NCBI GenBank assembly: GCA_032622095.1 | Contig: CP136069.1 | Location: 201,670,690 to 201,734,689 of the forward strand | Reading direction: 5' to 3' | DNA: 64,000 nucleotides | Source: Siphonodentalium dalli | Lineage: Eukaryota; Mollusca; Scaphopoda; Gadilida; Siphonodentaliidae | Shown: positions 25,491 through 36,372 of the stretch, piece after piece | How positions within the stretch are numbered: position 1 is the first letter of the stretch | Layout of the letters: each line of letters starts with the position of its first letter | Made by a program: the position numbers and the translations under genes | The notes under the pieces: model-generated | What the model was told of the DNA's origin: nothing | The model's database searches: none | Seen by the model: only the letters and a program-made list of their open reading frames with translations

Positions 25491-25660
25491 CATATTAGTA
25501 ACAGTGTGTGCGGACGTATACGGAGATGGTCCGTACCATATAATGCAGCCGTGTGTAGGTGGACGTATAAGGAACTGACCTCGTACATAAACTGCAGCAG
25601 TGTTTAGGTTTGATGTGTAAGGAAATGACCCGTACCATATAATGCAGCAGCAGTGTAGAA
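25491..25660. repeat. Imperfect tandem repeat of about 60 bp, 3 copies
   Basis: CGTACCATATAATGCAGC and GTGTGTAGGTGGACGTATA recur in diverged form three times, with variants (TCGTACATAAACTGCAGCAG; TTTAGGTTTGATGTGTAAGG). Confidence 0.65.
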
Positions 25661-25995
25661 ATACAATGAATGGACCTAACAGGTGTTAGAAATGCGCCCC
25701 ACAGGTGTTAGGTATGTGATCCAGTTGCCATCGTTGCTCAAGTTTTCCATTCATCAAACAGATAGTGTATATCATTTAAGTAATTATGTAAACTACGGAG
25801 TATATAACATAATGCATATGTCCAGGGCATCTGTCCGCCAAAGCTTCTACCAATTAACATAATTTGTATTTAATATTTCTTATCACATTAGCGAGACAGT
25901 TTTTGAACACTTTTAGAAGATAAATCCGCTCACAAGACGTTCTGAGCGTACCATAAATACCATCAAGGTAGCACCCGCCATCGCTATAATTCCAT

Positions 25996-26395
25996 TTAAC
26001 CCTTTACCCAACAAACCGGCCAAAACCGGCCAAATAAAGCTTCAACAGCCTACAATATCTTCGGTCTGTCTCAATAGAACCATACAAATATGGATATCAT
26101 TGGAACCGGCTCCTTGACCACATTGTGATAGTTACAGTTATGCCCTGTGCCAATGCATTCTCTTATATATGCGAGTCGACCATAGGTCGCCTCGCATATA
26201 TAAGAGAATGCATTGGCCTAAAACAAATCTTTTTTTAACACTTTTTACCATTTTTTCTTACATTCTTTAACAATTTTATAATTTTTAATGTGTTAAGCCA
26301 ATGCATTCTCTTATATATGCGAGGCGACCTATGGTCGACTCGCATATATAAGAGAATGCATTGGCACAGGGCCGTTATGTTGGGTAAAGGGTTAA
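25996..26395. mobile_element. Complete piggyBac-type MITE (400 bp) with two mirrored hairpins
   Basis: Begins TTAACCCTTTACCCAAC and ends GTTGGGTAAAGGGTTAA: a TTAA target duplication plus a 13-bp terminal inverted repeat starting CCC, as in piggyBac elements. Inside are two long near-perfect palindromes, each with GCCAATGCATTCTC arms and CGCATATATAAGAGAATGCA, at about 26151-26217 and 26294-26365. Their central GGTCGACTCG-type loops are in opposite orientation, and an AT-rich spacer separates them. There is no ORF, so it must depend on a transposase encoded elsewhere. Confidence 0.9.
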
Positions 26396-26524
26396 ACTAC
26401 ATAGTTCACGACGAATAACGATCGAAATAAACCACTTTATTATGCCTTTATACACTGTTCTGTAAACACATAATTTATGCAACCTACTGTTGTATCTGTA
26501 ATTTATTCACAAGATAACTATGTG

Positions 26525-27114
26525 CAGGGTTCGCGTTGCCACTTGCCAAATTTGCCAATGGCAAAAATAAATCACATTTGGCAAAAAATATTTTCATTTG
26601 GCAAAAATGTTGGCAAGTCACTTTTGGTTCCTTGAGATTGTTTAATAATATGTGTCACCCAATACCACTCATTTCAGCATTCTTTCATTAACGGTATTAT
26701 TGGGGGTGATTTATAAGGTTATGCAAAGTTAACACCTCTATGAAGAATCAATTAGTCTGATATCATCAGTATCGACGGGTGGAGGGATTGCTATTATGTC
26801 TGGTTGTGGTGTTTAAATAGCTAATCCGCTCTGTTTCGATGTGCCTCTCTGACGAAGAAACCCTTCTACAATTTCATTGTTATGCTGTTGGTTTATTGTT
26901 CTATGATAAACATATTAATAGAGGCAAGAATTATTAATAATGAATTGCTTTCCTATCGATATCAAAGGTAGAGCATTCAGCGATTGTCGATATAATCAAA
27001 ATAAAAGACACAATATTGTAGAAACTTTGGCAACTTCAAACATAATTTGGCAAAAAATATTATCATTTGGCGAAACATTTGGGAAAAGTAAACTTCGGGC
27101 CAGCGCGGACCCTG
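26525..27114. mobile_element. hAT-type non-autonomous element (590 bp) with perfect 8-bp target duplication
   Basis: Starts CAGGGTTCGCG and ends CGCGGACCCTG, short terminal inverted repeats of the CAGGG type known for hAT transposons. It is flanked on both sides by ACTATGTG (26517-26524 and 27115-27122), the 8-bp duplication hAT elements make. TTTGGCAAAAAATATT motifs lie near both ends. It has no transposase. A relic is at 7320-7480. Confidence 0.88.
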
Positions 27115-27122
27115 ACTATGTG

Positions 27123-30100
27123 TAGTCTTGAGATCGACATTGATAAAAATAATTTTTTGTCATAATTACATTCCAGAAGAGAAACTCTATCTTTCATTCC
27201 CTAAATGTTGTGTGGACTTTGTTCGCAAAGCTTCCATATTGAGCTGGGCACCATTGTATATTGGCGTTGGTCAACCCTGGCCAAGATGTTCTGATAATGT
27301 GCTAAGATGCGGTTTGGGTCTTACTGAATTGCCTTGGTGATGTCAGGGCAAACCGATGCTGTTAACAATGTACCGTAATTTGTTTTGAATGTGTCTTTAA
27401 TTTCGCGGTCTTCAGATAATCTGATCACAATTATGCAGGAAAGGCAATTATGCATATCAAATATTAAAAAGAACATATTTATTGCGAAATATTTTTAATA
27501 CTGGTTGTATTAGTTGTTGAAAATCTGTAAACAGGATGGTTATTCACGTCGTTTTAGAAACACCAGCGCAGACATTATTATGTTTTTAAAAGATATATAT
27601 GTTCTTGATTGTTTCATACACACACTGCTCGGATTTGCCAAACACCGCGAATATTAATTTGGAAAAAAATAACGCTACATTTTGTAACTGCATCAGTTTG
27701 CGCTACCCGCATCATAGTAATTCAGCGGGACCACCATCACCATAGCATATTAGCAGTACCACTTAATCAGGGTGTGTTTGAGTAAATTACCGATAGTGTG
27801 ATGTTGTGCAAAAGTGGGCTACTTTTTCTTGGGATATGCCAACATATTTCTAACAAATAATAATGGGTATATATGTGTTCACAGTGTGTCCAACGCAGAG
27901 TTCTATCTAATCACGCTCTATTAAATTTAAAGACATTTAAAGGCCCACGTGATTTTCGAATGCCCAGATCACACTATATACAACACATTCCATATTATAT
28001 ACAATTTGGAAGATGGACCACATTAATATATATTATTCCGGAATACGGAACAGCTGCGGCCTATATGAGTGTCCACCAAGTGACAGAGATTCTCAGATTC
28101 ACACCAATATTTCTTTTGCCCCAGAATACATAGACTTCACAACTAAGATAGAAAGTTATTCCCCTTTCGTTGAGAGTAATAGACTGACAGAACAGACCAG
28201 ATCGAAACTAATCACATAGCACACGTCGGTACCTTGACAAATAAATGCATGCTCAGAGTGTATTCGACCGGATATGTCGAAAATACAATGTTATGCAGTT
28301 TCCTCTTTCAAATGGTATATAACATGGAATATGTTGTATATAATGTTATCTGGAGATTCGAAAATTAAGTTGGTATTTAATGAATTGTGCGTGGCTTAAC
28401 AATTTGACGTCAGCTGTTTCAGAATTTCTTCAGCCAATTTCCGCTTCCCATGTAAATGCTATGGCCGATGGCATATATATATGCACATGGTGTTCGTGAC
28501 CTCTCTGATTCTTTCCTTTATTCTTCATCTGGAATCGCGCCTTTCTACTGTCTATTTGGTGATTGCTTAACTGCCAATTTTGTCATACGTTTTATATCCC
28601 AATAAAACACAACATAACACGAACAGAAGTCAACAATATTCGTGACCTAACTAGATTAATACAATAGGTAAATATGATATATACATGCGCGGCCATACTA
28701 CACTAATCAGTATTCACCTGGTTGGTCTTTGAGCCAACATTCTGCATGTTAAAATATACGCATGCATTACAGGGATTTCGAGGTGAGTTTATTGTAATTA
28801 TAAAGACAAAACTGAATAAGAACTGAATTTTTGAGTTTGAGTATTTTGTTTAAATACTTTATTCTGGCTTGTAATAATCATAAAACAACACAATAGCGAC
28901 ACAGTACGATCGCTAGCGCGGAATAATATATATCCAGCGATGGAACAAGACATAGTGCGCTAAGACAAACCCACTCACACACGTGGCGTTCTGTGTTTAT
29001 TACACGTCACCCTGCCTAGAATCAATTATTTGGGAAAACAGAATACACAATGCGTTCATAAACAGACATGTTGTGTGTTTTCATGTGTGAGTATGTGTGT
29101 TCACGTTTAATTTGTTCACAGTCCCAGTTTAAGGTCGAGACGAACGTCATTGACTTCGTGCGACGTCGACAGGTCAGCAAATATATCACACTCCATGCAG
29201 GGTTTACCTCCCTTGGTGATCCGGTAAGACCGCTGCTACCGGCGTCATTTCACACACGTTTGGTCGACCTCCGCGATATTAATTATATACTAAGCGAACA
29301 GAGCAACATGTTGCCCTTGTTAAACACACAAACTATCGACAAAATGTGCGTACATTTTGAACCTTAAGTTTGAAAAGTCCAATTACAACAGAAGAACTAT
29401 ATTTCGAAACGGTGTGATATGGTCCTACGATTATTTTATCATCACAAAAGTCTAAACGCACGTGTACGACATTGTCACAACTCACACCGCAAGTCAAACA
29501 CAATAGTTCTAATTTGCTGCAATGAGTAGCTTGCGACAATTGTCAAAAAAACTACTGCTCTGATTTTCCAGTCTGTCATTATGTTTTAGTGCTGCAATTG
29601 TTCTGAAAGCACATATACAATTTTACTTTGGAGCGATCAGATTTCGCCATTTTTGCTGGATACCCCATGTTAAATGTAGAAACACAGACTAGTACCCAGC
29701 CGGTGACAGCGTCAGAAAGGAAGTATGACTGGTGCGCTCTGGTAGAGATTGCAAATATCTGTGACACGGCCTGCGCAGCGATCGAATGGTGTTTTTTCAT
29801 GAACGTGCGTGAAATTAATACATGTATGTGTACCTTTACAATAAAATGACACAACTATCAATACACACATTGAATATATCACTCATATGTGCACTTGATG
29901 TAATTTTATATATCTCGATGACCCTCAACTGGGCATTATAACTGATCATGTACATACTGCAAAAATAAATTTGAGATATAACCGTGCTTGCATGTCATGT
30001 ATCCCGCAAGTTTCCCATTAAATCATGCGTCTGTGTTGTCCTAGCACATTGACAATTACTATATTGTGCTCTAAGGTCCTTTTACATCAGTCAATATTTA

Positions 30101-30367
30101 AATGTACAACCTGATAGATCTGCGTGAGTGGATAAAATACAATCACAGCAATGCAATTTTAATGGTACTATTATAAGTGAAGAGGGCAGGCAATATAGCT
30201 TAGATATCATTGGGACTCTGTAGTCAAACACATTAATGAATTCGCATTAACTCGCTATTTGGATCTCATTATATGAACTATTATGTTGGTTATGGCGTAT
30301 ACATGGAACTGTTGGTGATTCCCGCTATAGGATTCCGTTCACGCATTGGTTGCAATACGCGTCTGCT
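27123..30367. other. Non-coding stretch with one dispersed repeat copy
   Basis: No supported exon in about 3.2 kb. The stretch 28905-29040 (GCTAGCGC ... CTGTGTTTATTACAC, then CCTAGAAT) matches 47897-48040 in order, so it is probably an interspersed repeat of unknown type. Short ORFs at 27873-28219, 29068-29367 and 29579-29854 have no recognisable domain. Confidence 0.4.
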
Positions 30368-30980
30368 ATCACCAAGCCATATTCCGCCATTCAAATTATT
30401 TCTTATTTACTTTACTTCATATTCATTTCTTCTTTTTATAACTAGTGTTTATTGTTGTCGTAATTCACTATGTCGCGTGTGCTCATCGGCAGTGAATTCC
30501 AGAGGGCTGCTGTATTTAATATGAATGACCGGTCGTGTGAATTGGCGTTAAATTGGGGTAGCCGAAAGTTTTTTGAGTTACGGGTATTAAATTTCGATAC
30601 CTCGGATACAAGTGGGGGCACAAAGTTTTGTAAGTACTCCGGGGCCGAATTATAGATCATTTTGTGATATAAATAAAGTTTCAAATTTTCACGTCTCTTT
30701 TTTAGAGTCTCCCAACCTGCTTCAATTATAAGGTTATTATTACTCGTAGATCTGGTACATCCTGTTACAATACGCGCAGCTTCTAGTTGTATATCTTCCA
30801 ACTTGTCAGATTCTGCTATTGTGCAATTGTCCCAGATAACGTTTGCATATTCTATGATTGGTCTTACCAGAGTGAATAACTTTTTTCTAGGGTTTCTCTA
30901 TTAAGAATGTATTTTTGTTTTTGTAACATAGATATTCGATACCATGCAAATTTAGATATAGACGCAATATGGGTCTTCTT
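30368..30980 (-). mobile_element. 3' end of a second LINE, reverse transcriptase C-terminal fragment
   Basis: On the minus strand, from about 30960 downward, the translation reads RISMLQKQKYILNRETLEKSY. After a one-base shift it reads FTLVRPIIEYANVIWDN, LEDIQLEAARIVTG, a GWETLKKRRENLKL helix and LWNSLPMSTRDI, ending at 30442. This is the segment downstream of the catalytic core in CR1/jockey/Rex-like LINEs (VRPilEYA, LEaaRivtG, W..L..RR). The polymerase core and endonuclease are missing. The 3' tail on the minus strand ends GGAATATGGCTTGGTGATA at 30368. The same tail is at 36299-36372. It is a dead 5'-truncated copy. Confidence 0.85.
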
Positions 30981-31404
30981 TAGGAGAGCTGTTTTCCGAG
31001 TCTACAGCGTAGTAGAAATTTTGTAGAGCCTCTTTAGAAGGGGAATAAGCTCTGGTTTGTGGGATATGTATAATAATGAAACACAGACTGTTGCGTAGAG
31101 CGTGTTCCGTGTCCAGTATAGAAGATTTTCCGTGCAGATGTTCCGGGTTATAAGAAGTGTACACATCTTGAGGAATTAGTCATTTTAATTTGTACATGAA
31201 TAAACAGATTTAAAAGCATCAACAATATATATACAAAGACCCCGCCGGACCACATGGCATGCAGCCCGAAGGGTGAACGTGTCTGACAGCAACAATTTCC
31301 AAATTCTGAATCCTCTAGTGTCATTTTAGTGTCAGTGTCCCTCTCGAAATTTACGAAGCTTTTTATACATGTGTGTTTGTGAGTTTCCAAGTTACAAACA
31401 ATAT
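30981..31404. other. Non-coding stretch left of the Harbinger element
   Basis: No gene seen. It may include further decayed LINE sequence on the minus strand up to about 31000. Confidence 0.4.
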
Positions 31405-31544
31405 GGCTGCGGACACACGTATCACAGTTTCGATGGCATAGTAGGTGTGACAATTAATTATGGTGCAATATCGGTGACACTTGGTCGTCATATTTCTGTG
31501 CCATAGTGAGCCATGTCGCCCGCCGCACATTCACACAATGAGTC
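31405..31544 (+). repeat. Harbinger left terminal inverted repeat
   Basis: Begins GGCTGCGGACACACGTA, continues CACAGTTTCGATGGCATAGT and GACAATTAATTATGGTG, and ends TTCACACAATGAGTC. The outer half matches the right repeat almost perfectly. The inner half is more diverged, with small indels. Confidence 0.9.
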
Positions 31545-31750
31545 TTTTCCAAGCTCTATCAGCGTCGAGATCGACATCTCAATGATTTATCTAACCGAAT
31601 GTCTTGTCGCTGTTGATCTTTACTCAACACGCAATGTTATATTTTAATGCTAACACACAAGTCCACTTGATAACTTAATGAATACCTTGTTTCTGTCAAC
31701 AGTCATGATTGTTCTTACTAAGAACAAATCACCGGTGTAATTTCTCAGCA

Positions 31751-31760
31751 TATATAAAAG
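31751..31760 (+). promoter_or_regulatory. Probable TATA box of the Harbinger transposase gene
   Basis: TATATAAAAG lies 42 bp upstream of the chosen ATG (31793). A start site about 30 bp downstream would leave a short leader of around 10 bases. Assigned by motif and position only. Confidence 0.55.
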
Positions 31761-31792
31761 TGGGTCAAACATTGCGATCAGTTATAAGTGTT

Positions 31793-33418
31793 ATGTCGCG
31801 TTCACATGTACGGTCGAATGATGATACGTTGTTGGCCCTTGTGGGTCTGGGCACGTTACTATTGGGAGAACTGGAACGAACAAAACGACATCTAAATCGT
31901 AAGTGCTGGACAAAACCAATGAACTCCACCCTAGAACGGAACCGGTATGGAATTTCTCACAGTCTACTGCAGGAATTAGAAGACGCGGATGAGAAAGAAT
32001 TCACCAACTTCACGAGGTAAATATAAATGTTTATGTTGATAGGTGCATATTACCAGGAGAGTATTACTATTGAGACATAACCATTTCACATGGGTGGACA
32101 ATATAAAATATATTATAGGGTGAGTTGATGGCTGGTGCCACAGTCCCATGATGTACATAGTTCCAGTGCCACCGGGGGCCTATACATTACAACGCATCGT
32201 GCGAATGTTCTTGGGTGATAATGCGTGCGTATTTGCAGTAAAGTTATTTTGGCATTCTGTGTTTTCGGCGTCTGTGTCTTCTGCGTCGTTTTCAGCGTAT
32301 AAAATATGGCCCATTCTATGATTGCATATGGGAGGGGGTGATAATTTGTCAAAATATGTTATGAGCTACTTTACATGGTGTTTTCTTTTTTCTTCAGGCT
32401 GAACAAGTCGGAGTTCCATACCGTATTGCAAAAAGTGACCCCATTGATTGCGAAACAAGATACAGTTATGAGATCAGCGTTGACTCCATATGAAAAACTT
32501 GCCACAACACTCAGATTTCTTGCTACAGGGGAAACGTACACAAGTCTACACTTCACTTCCAGAATCGCCAGATCAACCATTGGTGCGTTTATTCCGGAAG
32601 TTTGTGATGCTATTTACGACACTCTACATGGATATTTCTTGAGAATGCCCGAAAACAAGCAAGAGTGGTTGCTCCACGCAGATAACTTTGACAAAATGTG
32701 GCAGTTTCCTCATTGCTTGGGTGCAATCGATGGGAAACACATTGAAATTCGGAGGCCGTCTGACAGTGCATGCGATCATCGGAACTATAAGGACTACGAG
32801 AGCATTGTTCTGATGGCTGTAGTTGATGCAACGGGAAAATTTATTTGTTATGATCTGGGATCACCAGGGAGTAGTGCTGATGGTGGCATTTTCAAGGACA
32901 GTGGGACGTGTGATATACAGCAGAACTTCCCAGATGCTAGTCCACTTTCCAGTCCTAACAGAACACTGAGCATACCCTATTTCCTTGTTGGTGATGACGC
33001 TTTCGCATTAAGCAATCACCTAATGAAGCCGTATCCCCATCGAACAGCCATTGGTGATCAGAAAGTTTTCAATTACCGACTTTCGAGGGCACGTAGGACC
33101 GTCGAGTGTGCATTTGGTGTTTTGGTGGCTAGATTTAGAATACTTCTAGGGTCCATACAGTTGGACACCGATAACGTGAATCGGGTAGTCCGTGCATGCA
33201 TTGCTCTTCACAATTTTCTTGGGAAGGATGCGGATTTAGGTGTTTCGCAGAGCGGATGTTTACGATATGCTGAACATAATGCACAGTTGACTGCAACTGG
33301 AGATATTGGAGATTCGACAACTGTTCCGAATGTCGATGCTCGTGAAGTGAGGGACGAACTCAGTGACTTTTTTTTTGATGAGGGTGCGCTCCCTTTTCAG
33401 TGGAGTCTTATTGAGTAA
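31793..33418 (+). CDS. Harbinger transposase (HARBI1-like, DDE_Tnp_4), two exons
   Basis: Exon 1 is 31793-32016 and exon 2 is 32398-33418. The 381-bp intron has GT at 32017 and a pyrimidine-rich TTTTTTCTTCAG acceptor. Joining them gives 1245 nt, 414 residues, with the junction codon AGG in NFTR/LNKSEF, a typical N-terminal motif of this family. The RNase-H-like DDE triad is visible: D186 in LGAIDGKHIEI, D274 in FLVGDDAF, and E311 in RRTVECAFGVLVARFRIL, followed by CIALHNFL. These enzymes cut and paste the element together with the Myb-like partner. The ATG at 31793 was chosen because it sits just downstream of a TATA box; no other ATG precedes it in frame after that box. There is no stop or frameshift, so the protein may be functional. 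HARBI1-like host genes also exist, but the terminal repeats show this copy is transposon-borne. Confidence 0.92.
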
Positions 33419-33650
33419 TAATTATTATGTGCTTGCAAAATTCAACACTCGATTTAATGAGATTAAACTATAAACTATGTTTTATAATGTGTGCGGTTTA
33501 TGTGTATAGTCCTGTAGTCCCAGTAATATGCCATATGTAAATATTTCGCTGCTTAAATGTAGGTGTCATTGAACTCTTGACAATTGTTTTGGTAGTTTTG
33601 AAATATTTTTCAAATGACTAATATTAACATGTACTGATATATGATTATAA

Positions 33651-33800
33651 GGAATGACTTGCTGGTAGATTGGGGTCATTGGTTTTGACCGGCAGGGTAG
33701 TTAAACAAAGTTCGTTTGAATCATTTTGGGATTCACACACTTTATTTAATTACTCTGCCGGTCAAAATCCAATGATCCCAATCGATCTGCAAGTCGTTCC
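33651..33800. repeat. 150-bp hairpin nested in the Harbinger element
   Basis: Arms GGAATGACTTGCTGG.AGATTGGG...TCATTGG.TTTGACCGGCAG pair with CTGCCGGTCAAAATCCAATGA ... AAGTCGTTCC, giving about 57-bp arms around a loop of about 35 bp. It lies just after the transposase gene. It could be a small foldback MITE or a structured part of the transposon. No clear target duplication. Confidence 0.85.
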
Positions 33801-34533
33801 TTGAGTAACGTATTTACCAAGCTAATTTATCCCCGGAACAACTGTTCTTAACATTAATATATGTGGTTCCGGCGTGTATGGGTGTGTTTATAAGTTATCT
33901 TTTCTGCGTATGTCCAACTTCGAATGTTGACCCCCCCCCCCCCCCCCGAGTCCGATATGAAAGATCAAAAGTCTTATTTTCTCCATATTTGTTGTTGGAA
34001 ATATCCACATTACTGTCTATATGCAGTCATCCAATGATGAGATGTCACATGTTAAAACATATGTTATGTAAACAGATCAGCAAATTAAGATCAATTTACA
34101 AATGGTAACAACAATAAATTAAACCAAAAAAATTCGACTTAACATTTGATTAGCTACTCCATTTGGCGATATGTATGGGATGACTGGCGTGTAACAGTAC
34201 TGTTTACAAAAGAATGGTGCCAACATGCTATACATCGTCATCGGAGTTATCAGTATTGATAATAAAAAATACTTTTTCCATGTTAATTAATTTTGTTATA
34301 TTTATTAAATATTTTTATTTTATTTTCCACATTTACTTGAACCCACTGCGACTGCCTTGTGTCTCTTTTTAACTAGTTGGAATTTTATACCATCAGTGCG
34401 GTCGATTACCATACACTTCTCCCTATCCCCATGTCAGTGATAAAATGGAATGACACATAAGAAACTCACGAACGCTCTTTTAATCAATTATCTCAAGACA
34501 CCAACGAACTAGTTCAAAATGTCAGTCATCAGT

Positions 34534-35488
34534 TCAACAGTCTGGTGTACTAGGGGGTTGTACGTCCGTGGTGACACATGACTGTCCAGTCGGATAAACA
34601 TTACCATTCTGCATTCCATTCAGAGAATTATAATTCGATGTGAACATAACATTAGATCCTTGATTAGATTGTCCATTCATCGAAGATCCAACAGTTGGAT
34701 ACGCTGGCACCGTCGGTCCGGAAATAAAAGTTGAAGGGAAACTTTGATTTCCTTGGAAATTTTGTAAATAGCTGCTGCTCTCTTCAAAATTATATTCAGT
34801 GGTTTGTAGCAAAAACTTGAGTCTACGTCGCTTTTCTGCATCCGGACAACGCCTCAGGGCCATCGCGATGTCTCTACCAAACACATCACATTCATCCTCT
34901 TTCTGTGTAACATTATCGGCGATTGTAGCGAATGCCTGGGCTGCTGTGTCCACCCATGACGTAGCACCACGCTTCCTTCTCACGTTGGATGTCGACGGTA
35001 GTGTCGATTGCACAGAACTGTTATCGTTTGTGTCATTACTGCTGGTAGCAGGCACATCAGCATCACCTGAAATACTATCCGAGATACTGGCTTGTGTTAC
35101 ATCGGCGTGGTCAGAAACGACGGTATTTGCACGTGTTTGTGGAATGTTAGAATAAGTCCCTGGTCCGGTCCACAGACTTTTCTCCAGAAATGAGCATTCC
35201 TCAAAAAACTTCCATTTTGGTACATATATATCTTTGGCAGCAACGCCGCTTTTCTTGCTTTTATTCACCTTTCTCACTTCCTCTCAATACATGGTCCTTA
35301 AACTCTGTATTTTACTCTTCAGTGATTTTTCCGATAAACCCGGATAATCGTGGACAAAATTTCCAAAAGTTCGTTATAATCAGCTTTTTCTTGTTTAGAT
35401 CCTTGTATAAGTCGCTTTGTTTATTCCATATACTTTCTCTTATCTGCATCGCTTCCAACAATTCCGATACAGCTGCATCTGTCCACAT
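34534..35488 (-). pseudogene. MADF/BESS (Myb-SANT-like) accessory gene of the Harbinger element, broken
   Basis: The ATG at 35488 opens a MADF-like domain (MWTDAAVSELLEAMQI, IWNKQSDLYKDLNKK). After a one-base loss in an A run the frame continues ADYNELLEIL. After a second one-base shift it continues DYPGLSEKSLKSKIQSLRTMY, then a TGA (35284-35286). From 35277 the frame is open to the stop at 34534-34536. It holds a basic linker (VNKSKKSG), YVPKWKFFEECSFL, a Ser/Thr-rich stretch, a basic patch (RRKRG) and a BESS-like helix (DVFGRDIAMALRRCPDAEKR). In this transposon family the partner brings the transposase to the nucleus and to the terminal repeats. Two of the three lesions could be sequencing errors in short runs. 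As read, it encodes no full protein. Confidence 0.85.
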
Positions 35489-35765
35489 GATGTTAGCCTA
35501 ATTATGCGTAGAATTTAACGTCGCAAAATAAAACACGCAATTGGGGAACTGACTTAATACGCGTGAAAATAATATAAGTAGATAAACATGTATTCAGCTC
35601 ATATCAATAAAAACATGCCACTTGCATGATATGTGAGTGAATAGGTTCAAACACAATTATGGACGATCGATCGTGCAATTTTATGTATCGTAGAGAATAC
35701 AATGTGGCTAAACGTAATGAGTAGAGATCAGCCTTGGTGAAACGCAATGGGTTAATTGGTCAGTC

Positions 35766-35905
35766 GACTCACTGTGTGAATATGCGGTGGGCGACATGAC
35801 TTCCTATGCCATATAAATTATGTTGGCCAATTGTCACCAAACTCCACCATAATTAATTGTCACACCTACTATGCCATCGAAACTGTGGTACGTGTGTCCG
35901 CAGCC
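35766..35905 (-). repeat. Harbinger right terminal inverted repeat
   Basis: Reverse complement of the left repeat: it ends TACGTGTGTCCGCAGCC, includes ACTATGCCATCGAAACTGTG and CACCATAATTAATTGTC, and starts GACTCACTGTGTGAA. It closes the element on the right. Confidence 0.9.
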
Positions 35906-36298
35906 AATGCTACATGCATGATTGAACACGATTTGCGTGATTAGCGTAACTATATGCACGGTTGAATCGAATAGGACTGTAATTATTGTCGCAATATTAA
36001 ACCATGCGGATATATTTTACAATGTTGTTTTTAGTAATGATCTGCCCATTGTACACGGGATTATACTTCGACGTGTATTGGAAAGTCTGGTTAATAGCGG
36101 ATACCTTTCTTCAATGTAATAATTTGTCCACAGGAAATACGATATACAAATAGTGAGACATATCACAATATCATACTTATCACGCAATAATTAATGCTTT
36201 GTAACATGCCGTGTGAAATCTACGTACGAGAAATACTCAGTTATGGAATCGTGTTCAATTTGAGCAAGGGGGGATTTATTCACTCTGACATTACCCTG

Positions 36299-36372
36299 TG
36301 TATCACCAAGCCATATTCCCCCATTCAAACTATTTCTTATTTACTTTACTTCATATTCCTTTCTTCTCAAAT
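36299..36372 (-). mobile_element. Short 3'-end fragment of the second LINE family
   Basis: TATCACCAAGCCATATTC.CCATTCAAA then TTATTTACTTTACTTCATATTC matches 30368-30441 and stops at the same 3' boundary. It is a heavily 5'-truncated copy on the minus strand. Confidence 0.7.

Larger units (their letters stand above)
31405..35905. mobile_element. PIF/Harbinger DNA transposon, full length (about 4.5 kb)
   Basis: Bounded by about 140-bp terminal inverted repeats and carrying the two genes typical of Harbinger elements: a DDE transposase (plus strand, two exons) and a MADF/Myb-SANT-like accessory protein (minus strand). The genes are convergent. The transposase is intact and the accessory gene is broken. 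The expected 3-bp target duplication is not clear: TAT lies left of GGCTGCGG and AAT lies right of CCGCAGCC, one mismatch apart. A 150-bp hairpin (33651-33800) and a run of about 17 C (33931-33947) lie between the genes. Confidence 0.9.

Noticed and set aside
25996-26010. TTAACCC as telomere-like sequence
   Set aside because: It occurs once per element end as part of an inverted repeat next to TTAA, not as a tandem array.
31709-31792. Earlier start for the transposase frame
   Set aside because: The extension has only a TTG start and would span the TATA box; the ATG at 31793 lies downstream of it.
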